Shown: in pieces, positions 36,371-44,225 of the stretch | How the letters are laid out: every line of letters begins with the position of its first letter | How positions within the stretch are numbered: the stretch's first letter is position 1 | Assembly (NCBI GenBank): GCA_965116235.1 | Contig: OZ220496.1 | Coordinates: 1,736,001-1,800,000 of the forward strand | Reading direction: 5' to 3' | Length of the DNA stretch: 64,000 nt | DNA from: MPNP01 sp965116235 | Lineage (GTDB): Bacteria; Pseudomonadota; Alphaproteobacteria; Rhodobacterales; Rhodobacteraceae | Notes under the pieces: model-generated | What the model saw: only the letters and a program-made list of their open reading frames with translations | Told to the model about the DNA's origin: nothing | The model's database searches: none | Program-made: the position numbers and the translations under genes

Positions 36371-37255
36371 TCAAACCCTCATGATTCGACAATAATTATA
36401 AACGGCCAGAACTGAAACAACAATCATGCCCCCGATCAGAGCTATAAGAGTGGGTTGCTCTCCCAAGACCAGCCAGACCAGAAGTGGGGCGAGAATGGCT
36501 TCCAGCAACAGGATCAGTGCCACTTCCGGAGCCGGGAGATATCTCGGGCCTAATGCCATGAGGCTGGTTGCTATCGGTATGAAGATTGAACCGAGAATCA
36601 AAATGTAGGCCATGTCATGAACATCGGGAATTGTGATCTCGGCGAAGATCAGCAGGCCGAAAGCCAACATCAGATGAGCCAAGCCGGCAAAGGGAACCAT
36701 GGAAAAGGCCTTGGCCTTGCGGGCGACCGTGTGCTTGACGGCCAGCATGATGGCCACCAGCAGAGCCAGAATATCCCCGGCGAGCTGATTTCCGGCCAAA
36801 GTCATCGATCCGCCAGTGATGAATCCAATCCCAACAAGGGATAGCCCGATGGCTATGATCAGACTGCGGCTAAGGGGTTCATGCAGCAGAATCCGGCTGG
36901 CAATGGCCGCAAACAGGGGCGAGGTACTCAGAATGAACAAGGTGTTGGCGACAGAAGTCGTCCGAATGGCCAAAACAAACAGCAATGACGATGTGGCCAT
37001 CAGCACCAAGTAGACAAAGCCGGGCCATCCGGATTTGGACAAGCCGGCAAGGGGATTCGTTTTCTGAACCAGGGTCAACACCAGAATGATGACACCGCCG
37101 GCACTCAATGACCGCCAGAAGGCGAGATTCAACGTGTCTGTCTGAACAAGCTTGATGAACAGGCTGTCCGGAACGAAAGCCAGAACACCGATGATAACAA
37201 TGAGCAGACCCCTGGACCTTTCGTTCAGATTCACGGTCTTGCTCGAACCTGTCAA
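36371..37255 (-). CDS. EamA/DMT family transporter
   Basis: A 294-residue polytopic membrane protein with about ten hydrophobic helices and two EamA-like halves. Motifs include LAFWRSLSAGGVIIL in the first half and APEVALILLLEAILAPLLVWLVLGE in the second, both typical of drug/metabolite transporters. It lies 53 bases upstream of the dehydrogenase fusion on the same strand and could move a substrate or product of that pathway. Direction and substrate are unknown. Confidence 0.88.
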   Translation of the reverse strand: MTGSSKTVNLNERSRGLLIVIIGVLAFVPDSLFIKLVQTDTLNLAFWRSLSAGGVIILVLTLVQKTNPLAGLSKSGWPGFVYLVLMATSSLLFVLAIRTTSVANTLFILSTSPLFAAIASRILLHEPLSRSLIIAIGLSLVGIGFITGGSMTLAGNQLAGDILALLVAIMLAVKHTVARKAKAFSMVPFAGLAHLMLAFGLLIFAEITIPDVHDMAYILILGSIFIPIATSLMALGPRYLPAPEVALILLLEAILAPLLVWLVLGEQPTLIALIGGMIVVSVLAVYNYCRIMRV

Positions 37256-37279
37256 GGAGGTTGAAAGGAAAACCGCTGA

Positions 37280-38164
37280 TCAAGCAGTCGTGCCGTGAAT
37301 TCTTCCCGCGACGTTTCGCAATTTATTGAGCATCGCCTTGCTCCGAGCATCAGGAGGAGTAATGATGGCAAGATCCAGTACGCGGTCACATCCATGAGGA
37401 CAGGGTTCGCGCTTGGAAGGGATGATATCGGGAAGAGATGTCAGGAGTTCCCGAGCTTTTGTCGTATTGCGCTTGAGTGTGGCCAGCAACTGCGGAATAT
37501 CGATTTCGCCATGATCCGGATGCCAGCAGTCGTAGTCGGTGACCATGGCCACGGTGGCATAGCAAATTTCGGCCTCGCGGGCCAGCCTGGCTTCGGGCAT
37601 GTTGGTCATGCCAATGACATCACAACCCCAGACATCACGGTACAATCGTGACTCGGCCAAAGTGGAAAACTGAGGTCCTTCCATCGCCAGATAGGTCCCG
37701 GTCTCGTGATAGCGTACCCCGACCTGCCGGACCCCCTTAACATAACTGCCGGTCAGACGCTGACAGACTGGATAGGCCATCGATACGTGCCCGACACAAC
37801 CGGGGCCAAAAAAGGACTTGTCCCGGTCGGTTGTTCGGTCGATAAACTGATCGATTATCACGAAGTGCCCCGGAGCCATGTCTTCTCTGAACGACCCGCA
37901 AGCCGACAGCGAGATGATGTCCGTCACTCCGAGTTGCTTGAGTGCGTCAATATTGGCCCGATACGGAACGCTGCTTGGGGTATGCACATGACCACGGCCA
38001 TGCCGAGGCAGAAAAAAGAATTGCATTCCCTTTATGGATCCGGACAGGATGGCATCCGAGGGCTTGCCCCATGGTGTTGTCAACTCGATCCATTCGGCGT
38101 TTTCCAGGGTATCGAAATCATAAAGGCCAGAACCTCCGATTACGCCCATGACGGTTTCATTCAT
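37280..38164 (-). CDS. mtnP: S-methyl-5'-thioadenosine phosphorylase
   Basis: Splits methylthioadenosine to adenine and 5-methylthioribose-1-phosphate. The 294-residue protein has the PNP/MTAP family 2 blocks MGVIGGSGLYDF, FLPRHGRGHVHTPS, YLAMEGPQFSTLAESRLYR and GMTNMPEARLAREAEICYA. The Asn/Met substrate-site pattern (TNMPEA) fits MTAP rather than guanosine-type phosphorylases. It begins about 80 bases from the transposon, which inserted upstream and may have separated it from its promoter. Confidence 0.93.
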   Translation of the reverse strand: MNETVMGVIGGSGLYDFDTLENAEWIELTTPWGKPSDAILSGSIKGMQFFFLPRHGRGHVHTPSSVPYRANIDALKQLGVTDIISLSACGSFREDMAPGHFVIIDQFIDRTTDRDKSFFGPGCVGHVSMAYPVCQRLTGSYVKGVRQVGVRYHETGTYLAMEGPQFSTLAESRLYRDVWGCDVIGMTNMPEARLAREAEICYATVAMVTDYDCWHPDHGEIDIPQLLATLKRNTTKARELLTSLPDIIPSKREPCPHGCDRVLDLAIITPPDARSKAMLNKLRNVAGRIHGTTA

Positions 38165-38236
38165 ACATCACCCTGAAATTTCTGACTTGAAAAATATAAC
38201 CCGCGTTCTGTTTTGCACGTCACTGAAACCTGTTTG

Positions 38237-38244
38237 CATTGAAA
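38237..38244 (+). repeat. Target site duplication, left
   Basis: CATTGAAA directly abuts the left inverted repeat of the transposon and is repeated exactly at 41043-41050. Eight bases is the duplication length known for IS1595-family elements. Confidence 0.92.
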
Positions 38245-38266
38245 GGGGCTTACATACCTAACTTGA
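38245..38266 (+). repeat. Left terminal inverted repeat of the transposon
   Basis: Begins GGGGCTTACATACCTAACTT and matches the reverse complement of 41021-41042 at 21 of 22 positions (one C/T difference at position 9). Confidence 0.93.
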
Positions 38267-38325
38267 AGGGACTAATATACAATGTTGCCCATCAACGTCC
38301 TTGCCCCCGAAGTCCGGCCGAAACT

Positions 38326-39633
38326 CTAGGGCTTGAAATCGTCCTTTTGGTCGCCTTTCGTCGGCGGTTCCGGCAACGGGTCGGGCGTGTCGGGTTCCAG
38401 AACCCGTAGCAGGTAGTCCATGAAGGAGGGCACGCCGGGTTCTCTCGTGCCGGGTTCCGCCCCCTCGACAATGAGCCCCACATGACGCATGTGCCGCTCC
38501 GTCTGGCCTGGCACATCCACATCAAAGGCGGCCAGCATCCTTTCGAGCTGAGGGGCTTCCATGACGCCGTCATGGTCCCGAAAGGCTCGGGCAACCGCTC
38601 GGGCCGCCCGGTTCAACTCCGGGGTATGGAACTCCTGACGACGATCATCGTAATTCATCTCGCGCAAGAGCCGGGCTCGCTTGCGAACCTCGCTCCCGAT
38701 GACCGGTCCTAGATGACGTCCGCCCGTTTCCTGAACAACATTGTAGGCTTCATGCCCATAGAGCTGCAGGAACCAGGGATAATGATCCGTGGCCGCCACC
38801 AGATCGTCCAGGGTCGGCCCGTCGACCGTTATCCCCGCCCGACGCAACGGAATCGCCAGGACATCGGTCGCGCTCGCCTTGGAAAGACGTCCCAGAGGCA
38901 GGCGCTGGCCCCTGTCCCAGAAGGTGGATCCGCACGCTCTAAGCTGATCAATGAGATCCGGCGTACCGCCGAGAATCAGTACACTACGTTGGGTCGCTCC
39001 CGCATCCTGAACGGCATCTAGCAGATGGCCCAGTGCCGCCGGCTCGACCTTGTGGGCTTCATCCAGCGTAATCAGCAGCGGAGCCCTCAGTCTTTGCAGG
39101 GAGCGGCCACTGCTGATGTCGGGCTCGTCCGGAGGTTCCACCCTTATATACCCGAGCCCGCCCCAGATCCGCATGTCCGCGGGTCGCATAGTTTGCACAT
39201 GCTGAGCCAAATAGGAATGCGAGGACTGTAATTTCTTGACCCATTTCCGCATCTTGGAAAAAGCCTTGTCCTGGCCCAGACCGTCCAGCACCCCATTCGC
39301 CAGTTCACCGCCCGCCAACTCGATGTCCGGGGTGAACAGGGCGCGAGTCATGGCCTCTTGGGTCTTGACCATTCGAGCGGACAGGTTGATCATGGTTACC
39401 GGGGCTGCTCCATGACGGAGACGATTCTGAAAATTCTGGATATGAACGGTCTTGCCCGTGCCCCGGGGGCCATAAAGATACACGGCCCGGGGTCCGGGCT
39501 TTTCCGCCCGGGCCAGAAGTCGTGTAACATTGTCAAGTACCTGGTCCACTTGCGGACGCCTGCCCATGACAGGAGGAATTTCGCCAAAGCCCGGCACAAA
39601 GGGGTTGTCGGGAAGAGCGCGGGTCATAAGCAT
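38326..39633 (-). CDS. AAA ATPase carried by the transposon
   Basis: A 435-residue P-loop ATPase. Walker A is YGPRGTGKT (54-62), Walker B LLITLDEAH (186-194), and a sensor-like strand LILGGTPDLI follows near 220. The region GPTLDDLVAATDHYPWFLQLYGHEA resembles the lid of STAND/Orc-type ATPases, and the C-terminal third (ARAFRDHDGVMEAPQLERML ... HVGLIVEG) looks like a winged helix. The tail is acidic. Transposition partners such as TnsC, IstB or MuB are also AAA ATPases, so a role in target choice is possible but unproven. Another ATG six bases downstream (39627) is an alternative start. Three other copies or relics occur in the window. Confidence 0.88.
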   Translation of the reverse strand: MLMTRALPDNPFVPGFGEIPPVMGRRPQVDQVLDNVTRLLARAEKPGPRAVYLYGPRGTGKTVHIQNFQNRLRHGAAPVTMINLSARMVKTQEAMTRALFTPDIELAGGELANGVLDGLGQDKAFSKMRKWVKKLQSSHSYLAQHVQTMRPADMRIWGGLGYIRVEPPDEPDISSGRSLQRLRAPLLITLDEAHKVEPAALGHLLDAVQDAGATQRSVLILGGTPDLIDQLRACGSTFWDRGQRLPLGRLSKASATDVLAIPLRRAGITVDGPTLDDLVAATDHYPWFLQLYGHEAYNVVQETGGRHLGPVIGSEVRKRARLLREMNYDDRRQEFHTPELNRAARAVARAFRDHDGVMEAPQLERMLAAFDVDVPGQTERHMRHVGLIVEGAEPGTREPGVPSFMDYLLRVLEPDTPDPLPEPPTKGDQKDDFKP

Positions 39634-39723
39634 GCATCCTTTCCGAGGCGATTGATGGGTTGACAGAATGTCCCGGACAGGCCGGTCATTCCCGTGCTTT
39701 CATGTTAGGCATGAAGGGCCGGG

Positions 39724-39903
39724 ATGTCAATACGCAGGGCCAAGGTGACCAGAACGGGGTATCGGTCACAGATTTTCCCGTCCAAGTTTGACGAAACGCG
39801 CAGTCCCGAGTATTTTGACGGGAAACCCATCAACCGGCCGAACATGATGGATCCTTACACAGGAAAGAAAATGCGACATGACATGATTGAAGGTCTGTTT
39901 TGA
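39724..39903 (+). CDS. Small ORF 1 inside the transposon (59 aa)
   Basis: A 59-codon frame between the ATPase and transposase genes, on the opposite strand to both. The ATG is preceded by AAGGGCCGGG and a TTGACA lies at 39660-39665. The predicted peptide is basic, with FPSKFDETRSPEYFDGKPIN in the middle and MDPYTGKKMRHDMIEGLF at the end, and its amino-acid content looks protein-like rather than random. It is divergent from the ATPase gene. No family recognised. It may be a regulator or accessory protein of the element, or not expressed. Confidence 0.45.
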   Translation: MSIRRAKVTRTGYRSQIFPSKFDETRSPEYFDGKPINRPNMMDPYTGKKMRHDMIEGLF

Positions 39904-39920
39904 GTGAAAGATTTTACAAC

Positions 39921-40088
39921 ATGAAGGACGACGCCATGGAGAGCAAACCCCTTGACCGGATCGGGGCCGCCATGAAGCGAATACTGGCCGAGCGTCCGGA
40001 CGAGTCCGACAAGAACCGGGATGTCACCCGGGCGGATTCGCAATCAGGGTCTTGTAGGTCAGCCGCTTCCCGATCATGTGCGTCATAA
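39921..40088 (+). CDS. Small ORF 2 inside the transposon (55 aa)
   Basis: Starts 17 bases after small ORF 1 and runs 65 bases into the 3' end of the transposase gene on the other strand. A TTG at 39900 is an alternative start. The first 43 residues (AMKRILAERPDESDKNRDV in the middle) are charged and helix-prone; the part antisense to the transposase is Ser/Ala-rich and less natural. Possibly a short gene whose end was displaced when the transposase was joined to the element. Low confidence. Confidence 0.3.
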   Translation: MKDDAMESKPLDRIGAAMKRILAERPDESDKNRDVTRADSQSGSCRSAASRSCAS

Positions 40089-40965
40089 CGTGTTCCATTT
40101 GGTCGATAGTGTCGCAGTCTCGGACATTGTAGCGTCCGGCAAACTCGTTGACATAGCGTTGCAGATGCTTGACCGAAAAGTGATGAAAGGTTCCGTGATA
40201 GCCCCGCTTCAGCAATAACCAGAAGGATTCAATCCCGTTGGTATGAGCCTGGTCACGCACGAACTCCTTGGAACTATGGTTGACCGACTCGTGGTTGTCG
40301 AGACCGACATACGCCTTGTTGTCATCCGTATACTTGATCACGTGTGAATCGATCCGCTCCTTGACCCACCACTGCAAGGTGGCCTTCTTGAGGTTGTCGA
40401 TGACCTTCGCTTCAACGGTGTTGGTGTGTCGGTCCTTCACGCCAATGACAGCCGCCTTGCCCACCGCCCCTCGACCTTTGCGGAGCTTGTCCTTTTCATG
40501 CTTGTTCTTCTCTTTTCCGCCTATGTGGGTCTCGTCAATTTCCGCCGGCCCGACCAGAACTTCCAGGCCGTTGTTCTTCCATGACTCTCTCAGGCGTTGC
40601 ATCATGTACCAGGCCGTCTTCTGGGTGACCTTGATGTCGCGATGCAGCTTCATGCTGGACAGACCCTTCACGTGCGAGACATACAGGTAAATGGCAAAGG
40701 CCCACTTGCGCAAGGGCACTTTCGAGCGTTCCAGCGTGGTTCCGGTTCGAACCGAGAAATATCGCCTACAATCCTTGCACCGGTAAGGCATGGGCTTGGC
40801 ATTCTTGACTTCGTGAGTGTGGTTGCCGTGGCAATGAGGGCATCGTCGACCATTCGCCCAGCGCGTGGTTTCAAACCAGCGGCGGGCCGCGTCTTCGTTG
40901 GGAAACATGTCGGCCAGTTCCATCATCGAGACGCCCTCTCGAAAACTCTTGCCCGGCGCTTTCAT
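40024..40965 (-). CDS. IS1595-family transposase
   Basis: About 313 residues from the ATG at 40965, which has AAGGAAC six bases upstream (an ATG at 41001 is also in frame). In the longer numbering, a zinc ribbon (Cys54, Cys57, Cys75, Cys78: CPHC and CKDC) precedes the catalytic core, with Asp156 in EIDETHIGG, Asp226 in YTDDNKAY and Glu258 in HTNGIESFW. The MPYRCKDCRRYFSVRTGT and HFSVKHLQRYVNEF blocks are typical of the IS1595/ISXO2 transposase domain. Reads toward the ATPase. Intact. Confidence 0.95.
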   Translation of the reverse strand: MKAPGKSFREGVSMMELADMFPNEDAARRWFETTRWANGRRCPHCHGNHTHEVKNAKPMPYRCKDCRRYFSVRTGTTLERSKVPLRKWAFAIYLYVSHVKGLSSMKLHRDIKVTQKTAWYMMQRLRESWKNNGLEVLVGPAEIDETHIGGKEKNKHEKDKLRKGRGAVGKAAVIGVKDRHTNTVEAKVIDNLKKATLQWWVKERIDSHVIKYTDDNKAYVGLDNHESVNHSSKEFVRDQAHTNGIESFWLLLKRGYHGTFHHFSVKHLQRYVNEFAGRYNVRDCDTIDQMEHVMTHMIGKRLTYKTLIANPPG

Positions 40966-41020
40966 GGTCTTGTTCCTTTCCTTGATCCTTGAGCATGACA
41001 TGAGGATGAATTTCAGAGTT

Positions 41021-41042
41021 TCAAGTTAGGTATATAAGCCCC
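41021..41042 (-). repeat. Right terminal inverted repeat of the transposon
   Basis: Ends in TATATAAGCCCC on the plus strand; reverse complement matches the left repeat at 38245-38266 in 21 of 22 positions. Confidence 0.93.
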
Positions 41043-41050
41043 CATTGAAA
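41043..41050 (+). repeat. Target site duplication, right
   Basis: CATTGAAA, identical to 38237-38244. Removing the element plus one copy gives an uninterrupted intergenic site between mtnP and the acetyltransferase gene. Confidence 0.92.
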
Positions 41051-41459
41051 CCATGAAGCATGTCCAACCTGAAATCCGGATAAATGCGATCCATTTGTTC
41101 ATATGTGCATTGGGTTTTTCAGTGAACCGACCCGGGGAAGTTTTGCATGAATTCTTCAGCAATGCACGCACTGTCATGCGGAGGCGAGATTGCATTGCAA
41201 TCAACCATCACTGACTGCAGCGGCAAACGGGTCAGGATTTTCTTCTGCCCAGTTCATGCCACGGCATCCCGGAGGCAAATGAAAACAGGAGATTACGATT
41301 GTTGTGCCGTTTACTCGACAATCTTCCATACACAAGAGAGATGCTATATCCCCATGCTAACCCGAATCGATCAGTCACAGAAAGGGCAAAACTTGCTGGA
41401 CTTGTCAAATCTGGGAACGCTGGAAACAAACGATTAAAACGGACCGCAGGTTTGAAAGC
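41051..41459. other. Intergenic region right of the transposon
   Basis: About 400 bases with no open frame that looks like a protein; a 96-codon frame at 41147-41437 is Cys- and Ser-rich without any family pattern. No RNA gene recognised. Probably holds promoters for mtnP (before the insertion) and for the acetyltransferase. Confidence 0.35.
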
Positions 41460-41954
41460 ATGTTTCAACTTTCCTCTGAGCAACCCGAAGATGAACCAGC
41501 TGTCGAAGCACTGTTTGACACGGCGTTCGGATCGAGCCGCTTCAGCCTGCCAAGCTATCAGTTCAGAGACGGGATTGAGCCAGTCTCAGAACTGAACAGT
41601 GTTGTTCGTGATGAATGTGGAACTATCCTAGGGGCGATTCGCTTTTGGCCCGTCGATGTCGGCTCCAGAAAAATTAGAACTCTCCTGCTCGGACCGGTGG
41701 CCGTTCATCCCATAATGCAGGGTGAAGGCGTCGGTTCTGGCCTTATCCAGACCAGTATCGACAACGCCGCGGAACTAGGCTGGAAAGCGATCATCCTGGT
41801 CGGAGACAAACCCTATTATGAACGGTTTGGTTTTCGCAGAATTGACACGATCGTCTTTCCGCCGCCCACCTCCCCTGAACGGGTCCTGTGTCTCGAAATG
41901 GCGCCGGGGCATATCGAAGATCTTGTGGGAAAGGTCTGCAAAGCGAGTTCGTGA
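41460..41954 (+). CDS. GNAT N-acetyltransferase
   Basis: A 164-residue single-domain acetyltransferase. The acetyl-CoA loop is LGPVAVHPIMQGEGVGSGLI and the later GDKPYYERFGFRR is the usual motif B of the YhbS-like group. Substrate unknown. It converges with ptsP over a 20-base gap that contains a hairpin. Confidence 0.87.
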   Translation: MFQLSSEQPEDEPAVEALFDTAFGSSRFSLPSYQFRDGIEPVSELNSVVRDECGTILGAIRFWPVDVGSRKIRTLLLGPVAVHPIMQGEGVGSGLIQTSIDNAAELGWKAIILVGDKPYYERFGFRRIDTIVFPPPTSPERVLCLEMAPGHIEDLVGKVCKASS

Positions 41955-41973
41955 TGCTTGGTAGGCCCAAGCA
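41955..41973. terminator. Hairpin between convergent acetyltransferase and ptsP genes
   Basis: TGCTTGG-TAGGC-CCAAGCA forms a perfect 7-bp stem with a 5-base loop, beginning directly after the acetyltransferase stop and ending just before the ptsP stop. It lacks a strong T tract, but its position between convergent stops fits a shared terminator. Confidence 0.55.
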
Positions 41974-41974
41974 C

Positions 41975-44221
41975 CTAGACAATTGAGCAGCCGCACTGGG
42001 CCATGATTCTGTCTATGTATGGCTTGAAGGTGACACTGTTATCGACCTGGGCCCTATCGAAGTGTTGGCGGACGTCTTGCAGATTCACCTGACGCAGGTA
42101 GTGCTTGACCTGGCCAAGATTGGTTGATCGCATGGAGAGGGAATCAACACCCAAGGCTGCAAGGCAGATGGCAAATTCCGGTCGAGCGGCATCTTCCCCG
42201 CAATATCCAACCTTTGTTCCATTCTTCTTGCAACGATCACAGATGTACTGAATGAACCTGAGATAGCTCATGTAAAGCGACGAGTACCGGCTGCGAACCT
42301 TCTCGTTTTGACGGTCGGCCGCGAAAAAGAATTGTTTCAGGTCGTTTCCGCCGATCGAGATGAAATCCGCCGATTGAAAAAACTCATCCGGTGCAAAAGC
42401 CAGAGAGGGGGTTTCCAGCATGGCTCCCACGGCCACTTTCGTCGGGATTGTTCGGCCCTGTCGTTGTTCTCTTTCGACCAGTTCAAATAAGATCTTTCGG
42501 GCTTCCATGAACTCATAATGACTCACGATCATGGGAAACATGACGTTCAGCGGACGCCCTTTTGCGCCCCAAATCAATGACTGAAGTTGCATTTTCAGCA
42601 ATCCCGGTCGATCCAGAAGGATGCGCGTGGCCCGCCATCCCAACGCCGGATTCGGCTCTTCTTCCCTTTGCAGATGCGGAACAACCTTGTCTGAGCCTAT
42701 ATCCAGGGTCCGAAAAATAACCGGCTTGCCCTTGGCCGAATCAAGAACCGTTGAATACTGTTCAGCCAACTCGCTGCGGGTGGGTATCCGAGCGGCTCCC
42801 AGAAAGCGCAGCTCGGTTCGGAACAGCCCGACACCTTCGGCACCGGATGACTCCAGATTCGGCAGTTCGGCGATCAGTCCGGCATTGATGTAAAGATTGA
42901 TGGTATGTCCGTCCAATGTCGTTGCCGGTTCGGTACGAATTCTGGAATAGGCTTCCTTGGCCGTCTTGGCCATTTCAATCTGGTTGTGGATTGAAAGGGT
43001 TACAGCCTCGTCGGGCCGCAAATGCACCCGACCACTTTCACCGTCAATGCACACCGTGTCTTCATTCAGAGCTTCGGTGGTTATGCCCTTGACGTGAATG
43101 ATCAGGGGAATGGCCATCGTTCTTGAGATAATTGTGGCATGAGAGCCAACCGAGCCTTCCTCAAGGATAATTCCCTTCAGACAGTTGCCGTATTCCAGCA
43201 ACTCCGCCGGCCCGATGTTGCGGGCCACCAAGATGGGATTTTCAGGAATTTCATCCTTGATATGCCGACCTTGTCCTGTCAGAATGCGCAAGAGCCGGTT
43301 GAAGAGGTCGTCCAGGTCGTGGAATCGTTCCCTGAGGTAGGGATCGGGCGATTTTTCCATGCGGACGCGGGCTTCGGACTGCTCCTTTTCGACTGCGGCT
43401 TCAGCGGACAATCCGGTTCCGATGTTGGCTTCCATGCGATTCAGCCAGCCCGAAGAGTTGGCAAACATGCGATATGTTTCCAAGACCTCTCTTTGTTCGG
43501 CTGTAGTAGAATGCAGAGGTTGAGATTCCAGCAGGTAGTCGACAGTTCCACGAAGTTCGGTAATGGCATTGTTCAGCCTGACCAGTTCCTTTTCTGGATC
43601 CTCTGTGACAGGCTTGGTGATGACAACGCGGGGTTCGTGCAAGAGAACCTGTCCCTCCGCAAAACCTTCGTGCGCGACAAGGCCAGAGTATGTTTCAGGC
43701 TGGGTATGCAGGGCCGAGAGCGCTTTTCCTTCACCCGTGATGATGCCAGTCTCGCGCATTTCCGCCAGAACAGTGGCCACAACGGCCAAGGTATTGACCT
43801 CATCGGTTTCAAACGTTCGGGCTTCCTTTGTCTGAACCACCAGTACGCCGAGCGTTTGGCCCAGTCGTTGGATCGGAACGCCCAGGAATGAAGAATACCG
43901 TTCTTCGCCCGTTTCCGCCATGAAGCGGAAGCCTTTTTCATCGGGGGCATTGGGAGTATTGACCGGGCTGGATTCGCGTGAAACACGACCAACCAGCCCC
44001 TCTGTCACTCGCATTCGTGTCTTGTGCACGGATTCCGGATTCAGGCCTTTGGTTGCACAAAGTTCCAGAGTTTTGGGATCTCGGTGCAGGTAGACCGAAC
44101 AGACATCGGCCCCCATCGAATCAGAAACCAGGTCGACAATCTGATCCAGACGCTTCTGACCGTCACTTTCGCCAGCCAGGGTGTCGTTCAGTCGAAGCAG
44201 CAGCTCCTGAGAGGGAGGCAT
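41975..44221 (-). CDS. ptsP: Phosphoenolpyruvate-protein phosphotransferase PtsP (EI-Ntr)
   Basis: First enzyme of the nitrogen-related phosphotransferase system, passing phosphate from PEP to NPr. From ATG 44221 the protein has 748 residues: GAF domain (about 15-145, with SYxGVPI-like SSFLGVPIQRLG), then the EI part with phosphorylated His361 in GSVGSHATIISR, and a TIM-barrel PEP-binding domain with FRTLDIGSDK, GGNDLKQFFF and the active Cys in VGYCGEDAA. An upstream in-frame ATG at 44320 overlaps lysC. Four bases separate it from the lysC stop, the usual alphaproteobacterial arrangement. Confidence 0.95.
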   Translation of the reverse strand: MPPSQELLLRLNDTLAGESDGQKRLDQIVDLVSDSMGADVCSVYLHRDPKTLELCATKGLNPESVHKTRMRVTEGLVGRVSRESSPVNTPNAPDEKGFRFMAETGEERYSSFLGVPIQRLGQTLGVLVVQTKEARTFETDEVNTLAVVATVLAEMRETGIITGEGKALSALHTQPETYSGLVAHEGFAEGQVLLHEPRVVITKPVTEDPEKELVRLNNAITELRGTVDYLLESQPLHSTTAEQREVLETYRMFANSSGWLNRMEANIGTGLSAEAAVEKEQSEARVRMEKSPDPYLRERFHDLDDLFNRLLRILTGQGRHIKDEIPENPILVARNIGPAELLEYGNCLKGIILEEGSVGSHATIISRTMAIPLIIHVKGITTEALNEDTVCIDGESGRVHLRPDEAVTLSIHNQIEMAKTAKEAYSRIRTEPATTLDGHTINLYINAGLIAELPNLESSGAEGVGLFRTELRFLGAARIPTRSELAEQYSTVLDSAKGKPVIFRTLDIGSDKVVPHLQREEEPNPALGWRATRILLDRPGLLKMQLQSLIWGAKGRPLNVMFPMIVSHYEFMEARKILFELVEREQRQGRTIPTKVAVGAMLETPSLAFAPDEFFQSADFISIGGNDLKQFFFAADRQNEKVRSRYSSLYMSYLRFIQYICDRCKKNGTKVGYCGEDAARPEFAICLAALGVDSLSMRSTNLGQVKHYLRQVNLQDVRQHFDRAQVDNSVTFKPYIDRIMAQCGCSIV

Positions 44222-44225
44222 GAGC

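Larger units (their letters stand above)
38245..41042. mobile_element. IS1595-type transposon carrying an AAA ATPase gene
   Basis: A 2798-bp unit bounded by 22-bp inverted repeats (21 of 22 match) and a perfect 8-bp direct duplication, CATTGAAA. Contents from left: AAA ATPase gene (minus), a short spacer, two small plus-strand frames, and the transposase gene (minus). All genes are open and the ends are intact, so insertion looks recent. IS1595-family elements with passenger genes are known, but I do not recall one with this ATPase. Copies of the ATPase without these ends occur elsewhere in the window, so the ATPase may be a long-term component rather than chance cargo. Confidence 0.92.
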
